From Antilocapra americana (lineage: Eukaryota > Chordata > Mammalia > Artiodactyla > Antilocapridae), in the NCBI GenBank assembly GCA_007570785.1, contig ML662442.1, positions 63,203,392-63,267,391 on the forward strand: 64,000 nt of DNA, given 5' to 3'. The position numbers and the translations under genes were made by a program. The first letter of the stretch is position 1, and each line of letters opens with the position of its first letter. The notes beneath the pieces were generated by a model, which saw nothing but the letters and a program-made list of their open reading frames with translations, was not told the DNA's origin and did no database searches. This document shows, piece after piece, positions 49,142 through 57,345 of the stretch.

Positions 49142-49319
49142 ACAGAATTTCAATAAAGAATTTGTGTCAAAGTGTAAAGTTAGAAGGTATTAATATTCAT
49201 TTGGATCTCAGTGACAAGATGATTTTCTAATATTAATACCTACCTCTACTAAATCAAAAAAATGGTTAATAGTTTCAGCTACCCCAGAGATCCATTCTGC
49301 TTAAATATTTGGCAGGCTC

Positions 49320-49604
49320 TTAAGTGACTGGATGTTGAAATCCTACTTCCTTTTCCTTTTCTTTCATAGAAGGAAAATATGGACTCTGCACATCAAAAAT
49401 CAGTGTCTCTAGGAAGTTGAGGGTTTGAGACAGTCTTCTTGGACACTCAATCTCAAACACATGGAAGGAAGCTATGAGAGCAGACAAGGCTGTAATAGAG
49501 TCATCCACCTTTATGAGTCTCTCTTTTTCTAAATACAAAGAAAATTCACAGACATCCACGTTGAAAGGGTTCTTAACTTCTAACACAGGCGTGGACACTT
49601 GCAC
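49320..49604 (-). CDS. SAMD3: SAMD3 terminal coding exon
   Basis: 94 codons plus TAA in phase 0 after the acceptor TTTATTCAG. Reads VQVSTPVLEVKNPFNVDVCE, continues via SITALSALIASFHVFEIECP and ends KEKEVGFQHPVT. The FHVFEIECP segment and the ending match human SAMD3. The longer open frame extending to 49760 is intron read-through. Confidence 0.95.
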   Translation of the reverse strand: MQVSTPVLEVKNPFNVDVCEFSLYLEKERLIKVDDSITALSALIASFHVFEIECPRRLSQTLNFLETLIFDVQSPYFPSMKEKEKEVGFQHPVT

Positions 49605-49817
49605 CTGAATAAAAAAGATTAGAGTCACCACCCCGTGGTATGTAAAACAACTAAATAATACAGTGTGCCTCAATTTAACCATGATATTACAATAAACGCA
49701 CTTGTTGCAGTTTAGCATTTTGTAAATATGACAAAACATAACTTTAAAATAGGCCACCACCGTGCTTCAATTTATCATATTAAATATCAAACCAATGATC
49801 ATTGACATACTGCATAC
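49605..49817 (-). other. SAMD3: SAMD3 intron (213 bp)
   Basis: GT at 49817-49816 and AG at 49606-49605. No element seen. Confidence 0.85.
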
Positions 49818-49900
49818 CTTGTTATTCACAACAACAAAAAGGCTTGAATCCTCCCCAAAAACATCTGGTAGGAGTAAACAAGTGGCTGTCATCTTCATAT
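49818..49900 (-). CDS. SAMD3: SAMD3 coding exon
   Basis: 83 nt completing a histidine codon, then reading MKMTATCLLLPDVFGEDSSL and FVVVNNK, ending in phase 0. Acceptor TTTGACAG, donor AAG|GTATGC. Matches the human segment before VQVSTP. No longer plus-strand frame competes. Confidence 0.93.
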
Positions 49901-50393
49901 CTGTCAAAGCAAACATACTTACGTCCAAGTAATTGGTGTAAGTAAAGCCAGTATTAAAATGTGTGGATGTTTTTGTTGCTGTTACCTTCTAAAGAACAAA
50001 TTCGCTTTCTTAGATCTTAGTTCCCTTAGAATTTTTTTTTAGACAACATCCCCTTGTAGTAAACATTCAAGATCTCCTGTTCTGCCCTCCATGTCACAGC
50101 CAAGAGGAGGTAAGATTTCTGTACTCTGTCCACCTGCCAGATTGATTTCATTGTACTTAACCTGTGGTCCGTAAATTACCTTCTATATGAAACTAACAAG
50201 TTACTAGTTTCCTAAATATAATATTACAATATCAAGTGTACTTTTAAAATCTATTCTTAAGCTCCTTCTACTTGTGAAATTTTTTCTTCCTCACATATTT
50301 TTTCACTAAATTCTACAAAATATAGCTTTCCTAATTACCCTGAATTATATAGGTAACTGAGATCAGATCACCCCATCCCCCAAGTTTACTAAC
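49901..50393 (-). other. SAMD3: SAMD3 intron (493 bp)
   Basis: AT-rich, no recognised repeat or RNA. Donor C|GTTAGT at 50393 is non-optimal. Confidence 0.8.
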
Positions 50394-50565
50394 GTTTCAA
50401 CGTGTCTTCATCTGTATGCTGTTTCATCTTTTCTTGCAATGCAATATTGATTGGGTTGTCCACCAAAGAAAGAGAAGCCAGTATATTTTCTGAATAGGAT
50501 TCCAAAATGTGCCTTGTTTTCTTATAAATATCTGTTCTTGTAAGGAGTTGGAATTCTCTGAAGAG
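50394..50565 (-). CDS. SAMD3: SAMD3 coding exon
   Basis: 57 codons plus one base. Starts LFREFQLLTRTDIYKKTRHI, continues LESYSENILASLSLVDNPIN and ends DEDTLK with the first base of a histidine. The acceptor is a long pyrimidine tract ending TTTTTTCAG. Matches human closely (Y in place of this H at the junction). Confidence 0.95.
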
Positions 50566-51734
50566 CTGAAAAAAGAAAAAGATCACAAGAGAAGCTAACC
50601 TATGGACTACAGGAATTAGATTACTCGTAGAATTACATTAAGCTTTGAATGCTAGTTTATATACTAGATATTTGATTCGTTTTAGTGGAGAAGTAGACTT
50701 AAGACAGAGGAAGAGAAAAGAGTGGAAGCCTGACGTGAACAGAAAAAGATAAATAGTGGATATGACAAACATCTAAGCCTACAGAATTAAAACTGGATGC
50801 AGACTGGAGCAAATAAGGGTAACAAAGTAATTGCGGGGGGGAAGCAAACAAAAAAGAAATCCCTCCACAAAGAATACAATGAATTATTTTGGCTGTCTGT
50901 TACCCAGCCAAGATTCTAGGATCTTACACTTCTTTACTACATTGTTATTTTGGTATTCCCCAGGAAGAGGCACAAGAAGAAATCTATCTGAAATTAGGAA
51001 GCAAACATTGAAAAAATCCCTAAGCCTGAAAGGGAAAAGAGCTTTAGAGACACTGTAACACCAGACAGAAATAAGGGATGGAAAACAATCTAAATGTACA
51101 ATCTAAATGACTATGAGATGAAAGCTAAACCAGTTAACCTGTATGGAAACCCCTTTACTCAGAATAACTTTTTCCTGCTAATGCCTAAGTTCCTCTCTTG
51201 GGAGAATTCGACCACCACTCCCTCCCCCCCCCTTTTTTTTTTTTGACAGTGACATTATAAAACTCTTCATCACCCACACTAAAAGGAATTATGTCATCAT
51301 CACTTTCCCCAAAACTCTATAAAAAACAGTTATATACTATCCACTGGGTCTCTGCTTCTTGAATGTTTTGGTGGATCATAAATTGCCCAAAGATTGGGTC
51401 TGAAAGTTATCAGAAAACTGGAATGCACATCCTCATAAAGGCACAGAAGCTCTGCTATCAGGCAATCCTCAGTGGGCACTAATCTGTATTAATACCCTAA
51501 AAAGAAACTCAGAGAGGAGGGAGATGTGAAGTGAAACACAAGGAAGGTAGAGAGTCCACTTTCTTGGATGCAGAACCTAGGAATTGCTTTAACTTTAAAA
51601 AAAAAAAAAAAGAATTCAGGTTGACATTAAAGTTGCAGAAAGAGTAAATAGAGGTCACAAATGGCCTTCGAGCAACTTTGCCCAAGGCTAACATTTTTGA
51701 CTGATTTGAAAATAAGCTGTAGACAGGATGCCCT

Positions 51735-52190
51735 CTTAATCTTTAATTCTTCATTGCATATTATTATTCCTTGAACTTAAGAATTATAAGGACACTATTC
51801 TACAAGAGCACAGCATAACCATCAAAATCAGGAAAATCTAATTCACAGACCCTGTTCAAACTTTCCATTTGTTGCAGTCATGCTCTTTACAAATCTCAGA
51901 TCTAATCCAGGAACACGTGAGACTTAGATATGTTTCTTTGGTCTCTTTCAGTCTGAAACAGCATCTCGGTTTTCCTTAAATTCCTTAACATATTTGAAAA
52001 GTAGAAGCCTATTACTTGGGAGAACATCGCCTCATTTCAGGTTCATATGATGTTTCTTAATGATTTACAAATTTTTTAGCAAGAATGCTGGCACTTCTTC
52101 ATCAGGAGGATGGTTGTTGGTCCCATTATTGAAGTTAGTCACTGATTGCTCGGTTAAAATGGAATCTTCCAGGTTAATTCATATATATGT
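51735..52190 (-). mobile_element. Ancient L1 3' UTR, antisense
   Basis: Decayed blocks CTCTTTCAGTCTGAAACAGC, AGCCTATTACTTGGGAGAAC, TTCATATGATGTTTCTTAAT, AGCAAGAATGCTGGCACTTC and CATCAGGAGGATGG follow the antisense 3' UTR of old mammalian L1. Orientation and subfamily are uncertain. Confidence 0.55.
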
Positions 52191-52198
52191 AATAATTA

Positions 52199-53283
52199 TT
52201 AATTAAAATATTGACTGTGCCAAAGCTTTTGACTGTGTGGATCACAATAAACTGTGGAAAATTCTGAAAGAGATGGGAATACCAGACCATCTGACCTGTC
52301 TCTTGAGAAACCTGTATGCAGGTCAGGAAGCAAGAGTTAGAACTAGACATGGAACAACAGACTGGTTCCAAATAGGAAAAGGAGTATGTCAAGGCTGTAT
52401 ATTGTCACCCTGCTTATTTAACTTATATGCAGAGTACATCATGAGAAACGCTGGGCTGGAAGAAGCACAAACTGGAATCAAGATTGCAGGGAGAAATATC
52501 AATAACCTCAGATATGCAGATGACACCACCCTTACGGCAGAAAGTGAAGAGGAACTAAAAAGCCTCTTGATGAAAGTGAAAGAGGAGAGTAGAAAAGTTG
52601 GCTTAAAGCTCAACCTTCAGAAAACTAAGATCATGGCATCTGGTCCCATCATTTCACGGGAAATAGATGGGGAAACAGCGTCAGACTTTATTTTGGGGGG
52701 CTCCAAAATCACTGCAGATGGTGATTGCAGCCATGAAATTAAAAGACGCCTACTCCTTGGAAGGAAAGTTATGGCCAACCTAGACAGCATATTTAAAAGC
52801 AGAGACATTACTTTGGCAACAAAGGTCTGTCTAGTCAAGGCTATGGTTTTTCCAGTCATCACATATGGATGTGAAAGTTGGATGGTGAATACAGCTGAGT
52901 GCTGAGGAATTGATGCTTTTGAACTGTCGTGTTGGAGAAGACTCTTGAGAGTCCCTTGGACTGCAAGGAGATCAAACCAGTCCATCCTAAAGAAGATCAA
53001 TCCTGGGTGTTCATTGGAAGGACTGATGTTGAAGCTGAAACTTCAATACTTTGGCCCCCTCATGGGAAGAGTTGACTCATTGGAAAAGACCCTAATGCTG
53101 GGAAGGATTGGGGGCAGGAGGAGAAGGGGATGACAGAGGATGAGATGGCAGGATGGCATCACCGAGTTGATGAGCACGGGTTTGGGTGGACTCCGGGAGT
53201 TGGTGATGGACAGGGAGGCCTGACGTGCTGCAGTTCATGGGGTCGCAAAGAGTCGGACACGACTGAGCGACTGAACTGAACTG
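52199..53283 (+). mobile_element. BovB (RTE-type LINE), 5'-truncated
   Basis: A ~1.1-kb 3' part of BovB with reverse transcriptase coding, the RTE post-RT region and the canonical 3' end (AGTCGGACACGACTGAGCGA then CTGAACTGAACTG). It lies antisense to SAMD3. BovB is an RTE-clade LINE known for horizontal transfer between reptiles and ruminants. The 5' half (endonuclease) is absent, so it cannot move on its own. Confidence 0.95.
52237..52905 (+). pseudogene. BovB reverse transcriptase remnant, 222-residue open frame
   Basis: Open for 222 residues. Residues 47-65 read GKGVCQGCILSPCLFNLYA, the RT palm region, and residues 91-99 read LRYADDTTL with the catalytic YADD at 93-96. KLNLQKTKIM follows as the next RT motif. 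A TGA at 52906 interrupts the frame; similarity then continues downstream ([13 protein letters not shown], then RRRRG and a further stop). Truncated and broken, thus a non-functional transposon pseudogene. Confidence 0.92.
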
Positions 53284-53487
53284 TATGTATTTTATAGGGC
53301 GATCCCTTGAGCTGATACAAATATCTTGTTCCTACTGTAATTTCCATCTGTAAGATTAAGCATTAATGAATGATTCTTGCCTGAATCAACCATCTACTGA
53401 CTCACTTAGCATTTAAAAAGATCAGTATTTCACACACAGTACTCTGCTAGGTATTTTGGGAACTACCACCATGTTTAGAACATGCTT

Positions 53488-53596
53488 AGCTCAGATGGTA
53501 TTAAGAATCCACCTGCAATGCAGGAGATCCCAGTTCGATTCCTGGATCAGGAAGATCTGCCAGAAAAGGGATAGGTTACCCATTCCAGTATTCTTG
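53488..53596 (+). mobile_element. Bov-tA SINE, 3'-truncated
   Basis: Only the 5' half: CTTAGCTCAGATGGTATTAA, B box CAGTTCGATTCCTGG, ending CCATTCCAGTATTCTT directly at the start of the next SINE. Confidence 0.9.
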
Positions 53597-53793
53597 GGCT
53601 TCCCTTGTGGCTCAGCTGGTAAAGAATCCGCCTGCAATGTGGGAGACCTGGGTTCAATCAATGGGTTGGGAAGATCCCCTGACAAAGGGAAGGGCTGTCT
53701 ACTCCAGTATTCTGGCCTGGAGAGTTCCATGGTCTGTATAGTCCATGAGGTCACAAAGAGTCACACACGACTGAGCAACTTTCACTTTTACTT
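53597..53793 (+). mobile_element. Bov-tA SINE, complete, fused to the preceding half copy
   Basis: GGGCTTCCCTTGTGGCTCAG to ACGACTGAGCAACTTTCACT. The missing 3' half of the upstream copy does not reappear after this one. Confidence 0.93.
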
Positions 53794-54311
53794 TCTAACA
53801 TTTTAGACTATCGGTTTAACAATTTTTGCTTTACAAGTGTATTTTATACATGTGCCAATCTGTCATACTCTTCTAATAGTTACAAGCTACTAGATATTGC
53901 TGTTCCTAGCAACTGAAAGAGAATCCAAGTGATGAATAAGGTAGGGTTGCTGAAAATGAATTAACTGAAATAATCCGTGTAAAGCACTGAGAATATGCCT
54001 GCTATGTAATAAACATTCAAATGTTCTCTATCGATATTATTATTAAAATAAATAATGCAGACAAATTCTTATTTCAGTTTTTTCTATTGGGAGGGTAGAG
54101 AAGAAAAGCCTGTAAAACTTTTCATTTCATTTGGTTTCTTGCACTCATAGCATTCCTTCATGAAATGCATTCTCAGATAAAACTCTGATGAAGCTTTCAT
54201 TATATACTACAGCCAAAATTACAGTGAAATTATAAGACGTTTAATGGCCATCTTAAATAAACTAAATGGAAGGATGTTTGATTTACCCATAAAAACTTCA
54301 TATATTTTAAG

Positions 54312-54507
54312 ACCACTTAAAGAATCTCTCCGCAATGTGGGAGAACTGGGTTCAATCCCTGGATTGGGAAGATCCCCTGGAGAAGGGAACCGCTACCCAC
54401 TCCAGTATTCTTGCCTGGAGAATTCCATGGACAGAGGAGCCTGGCAGGCTATGTCCATGGGATTGCAAAGAGTCGGACACAACTGAATGACTTTCACTTT
54501 CACTTTA
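54312..54507 (+). mobile_element. Bov-tA SINE, 5'-truncated
   Basis: AAAGAATCTCTCCGCAATGT, TGGGTTCAATCCCTGGATTG, CACTCCAGTATTCTTGCCTG, ending ACTGAATGACTTTCACTTTC. Lacks the first few bases of the SINE. Confidence 0.92.
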
Positions 54508-54881
54508 TAAAATAATTTGGGATCATAAAGGAAACTGATGATGAGTAATGCTGCAGGCTAACAGCACACTAATAAACGATCTTGATTATCTAAATGTGTG
54601 CAAAGGGAAAATGTTTCCCACTGTCAAAGTCCCCCAAAGCAGTGGTGCCTTGGGGTACCACTAGCGACTCTTCATATCTGATGACAGCCAGTGTGTGTTA
54701 GCAGAATATGATTCCAGAGATTCTTACCAAATGCGCCTCAGTGTAGCTCCTTGGGCCCTACACATTCTACTGAGATTCACACCCATTATCTTGCTACACA
54801 GTCCTGTTACCACTCCAAGAGGAGAGAGAGAAAAGTCCATTGGAACACACTAATCAGAGTATTATAGGCAAACAAAGATAC

Positions 54882-55082
54882 CTGATGAGGGCACTTCAGG
54901 AAGGGAAACATTTTAAGAACGTCCTTCAGAGGTGTTCTGCCACCAATCAACTTTCTTCTTATTTCCAAAGTCTGGTTCATCCTCTTATCAATTTCTCTCC
55001 AGTCCTTTTCTGTTTTCACATATTCTTGCTGGAACCAGTTAATATGTTCATCTGCCTCAGAAACTAAACAAACAGCTTCCTC
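54882..55082 (-). CDS. SAMD3: SAMD3 coding exon
   Basis: 67 codons in phase 0 at both ends. Reads EEAVCLVSEADEHINWFQQE, then YVKTEKDWREIDKRMNQTLE and ends LKMFPFLKCPHQ. Acceptor TATTTTGCAG, donor CAG|GTATCTTTG. Matches the human segment, with a few conservative differences. It is charged and probably helical. The exon sits between two oppositely oriented BovB copies. Confidence 0.95.
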
Positions 55083-55829
55083 CTGCAAAATATTTTCAAA
55101 ATATCATATGTTCCATGTATCAGGTGGCAGTTTAATATTCCATGAAGACTTGAATTATGAGCTGTTGTTACGTACTCAGTAATGCCCTCATATGTAGCCT
55201 TATGTTTGGCTTTAACTAACAAATATTGTGAACAAATCTTTGATGCTGTGAACAAATCAAATAGTTAATTACCAACTATGGAGTTATAATCTGTTCTCTT
55301 TACAGATTTAAGAGCTATTCATTTCCTACACACCCTTTTACATGGATATCTAGATTATCCAGAAGTTTAACATGTAATAAGAATGTCATATATTCCTGTG
55401 CATTTAAATTTTAGAAGGCAAAATATTAAAAAGAGATAAAAAGGTTTTTAATGAAGGTTTTGTTATTGTTTGTATTCTTCCTTTTTAAATGCCTATTTGG
55501 AGTTGTAGTATCATGCCATATAATCCAAATTCAAAACAAATACAGTGGGTATATTGTAATACTAAATCATGAAATTGCCAATTATATTCCCTATACATTT
55601 GGTACCTTGGATCAGGTGGGGTGGCTAAAAGGTATCCCACATATTCTCATTAAAAATCAAAAGCAAAAAAAAAAATCTAAGGCAGGCGGAACAAGATGTC
55701 AGAGGAGTAGGTGGACATGTAGTACATCTCTCTCCACGGATACATCTCTCCAGGAATACAACTTCAGACACAGAAGTGGACGCAGAACACCAGTTGAGAG
55801 TAGACAGGAGTACCTGACCAGTGGGAAAG

Positions 55830-56229
55830 TGTCAGGGAACATTTGGCAGGAGGCTTCCTGTGTGCTGTTTCCTGATGTCCCTTACTAATCCCTGAATATT
55901 CAGAGATGAGTGGAGAGGCAGGAATGCATACATTCTTAAAGTAAAAGTAACTAATTACGGCCTTCCCTTTCTGTTATGGAAAATGAGTTTTACAACCACC
56001 TCTCTTGGAGATGGATTCTAGCCTTATGTTTCCTGGATGTGTTTGTAAGATTCTTGGTCCTAAGACAACACATATATACTGACATTACATTGAATAAACG
56101 CCTTTACTCCATCAGAGTCTTGGTCCCCATGTCTCTATTCATTTCTCTCTTTCTCTACTTTCTCTTTTCCTTTATTTTCTTATCGTGGACTCTGTACCCT
56201 CAAGCCCTGGCCCATTAAAGGGCCATAAC
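55830..56229 (+). mobile_element. Solo LTR, ERVK type, inserted in the L1 5' UTR
   Basis: 400 bp bounded by TGTCAGGG and CCATAACA (TG...CA), with flanking 6-bp repeats GGAAAG and GAAAAG, one mismatch. A poly(A) signal (AATAAA, about 56092) and a pyrimidine-rich stretch lie in the 3' half. Six-base duplications are typical of ERVK-class proviruses. No internal viral genes remain; only the LTR persists after recombination between the two LTRs. Family (BTLTR-like) is from memory. Confidence 0.75.
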
Positions 56230-56592
56230 AGAAAAGAATATGTAGGACGATGCAAAACTTGGTAGGACAAAGGAACTAGGGGGGAAAAACAAGAATGTTT
56301 CTAGGATGGACCTGCCCTTGGTGGGTGGGGTAACTGAAGCAGGGGTCTAGTCCCCACATCCGGGCAATTGTCTGAGTCAGAAGAGAAACATTTAAGGCTG
56401 AGTGTGAAACAGCTGATCTGTGGCAGCCTAAATGGAATGAGAATCAGACAGTCCTTGCTGCGGCCATACATACCCCGGACAGGGAGGTAGGTTCCCTAGA
56501 AGGTGCAGCAGCTGGGAGCTGGAGCTGAGGGATTGTGGAGCGATCCCAGGGTGAGGGCTGCTGTTGACTGTGCAGAGACAGTCTCGATTTTT

Positions 56593-57345
56593 CTGTGCTC
56601 AGCTTTCTTCACCATCCAACTCTCACATCCATACATGACTACTGGAAAAACCATAACCTTGACTAGACGGACCTTTGTTGGTAATGTCTCTGCTTTTAAA
56701 TATGCTATCTAGGTTGGTCATAACTTTCCTTCCAAGGAGGAAGCGTCTTTTAATTTCATGGCCGCAATCACCATCTGCAGTGATTTTGGACCCCCCAAAA
56801 ATAAAGTCTGACACTGTTTCCACTGTTTGTCCATCTATTTCCCATGAAGTGATGGGAAGAGATACCATGATCTTGGTTTTCTGAATGTTGAGCTTTAAGT
56901 GAACTTGTTCACTCTCCTCTTTCACTTTCATCAAGAGGCTTTTTAGTTCCTCTTCACTTTCTGCCATAAGGGTGGTGTCATCTACATATCTGAGGTTATT
57001 GATATTTCTCCTGGCAATCTTGATTCCAGCTTGTGCTTCTTCCAGCCTAGTGTTTCTCATGATGTACTCTGCTTACAAGTTAAATAAGCAGGGTGACAGT
57101 ATACAGCCTTGACATACTCCTTTTCCTATTTGGAACCAGTCTGTTGTCCCATGTCCAGTTCTAAATGTTGCTTCCTGACCTGCATACAGGTTTCTCAAGA
57201 GACAGTTCAGATGGTCTGGTATTCCCATCTCTTTCAGAATTTTCCAGTTTATCGTGATCCACACAGTCAAAGGCTTTGGCATAGTCAACAAAGCAGAAAT
57301 AGATGGTTTTCTGGAACTCTCTCACCATTACTGGTTGCCATACCC
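56593..57345 (-). mobile_element. BovB reverse transcriptase fragment, antisense, inside the L1 5' UTR
   Basis: Minus-strand frames contain KEMGIPDHLNCLLRNLYAGQ, then GKGVCQGCILSPCLFNL and, after a stop, NNLRYVDDTTLMAESEEEL (YVDD in place of YADD). Both the BovB 5' region and its normal 3' terminus are missing. It is therefore a piece bounded by breaks rather than a standard insertion. Confidence 0.92.
56623..57060 (-). pseudogene. BovB RT remnant, antisense, 145-residue frame
   Basis: Open for 145 residues; the catalytic motif reads YVDD rather than YADD. Continuity with the upstream RT part (57073-57291) is broken by a stop at about 57061-57075. Non-functional remnant of a transposon. Confidence 0.85.

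Larger units (their letters stand above)
50566..54881 (-). other. SAMD3: SAMD3 intron (4.3 kb)
   Basis: Contains an L1 3' UTR piece (51735), the longest BovB of the window (52199-53283), a truncated-plus-complete SINE pair (53488-53793) and one more Bov-tA (54312). 50566-51730 holds no recognised element apart from C and T runs near 51220-51245 and an A run near 51600. Confidence 0.8.

Noticed and set aside
49605..49760. N-terminal extension of the terminal SAMD3 open frame
   Set aside because: A clear AG acceptor at 49605 and in-frame joining from the 83-nt exon show this is intron.
55451..55888. 145-residue plus-strand open frame spanning the L1 start
   Set aside because: It crosses intron, the A-rich target site, the L1 5' UTR and the LTR start, which cannot be one gene.
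55830..56229. Retroviral coding genes near the LTR
   Set aside because: Sequence on both sides is L1; only a solo LTR is present.
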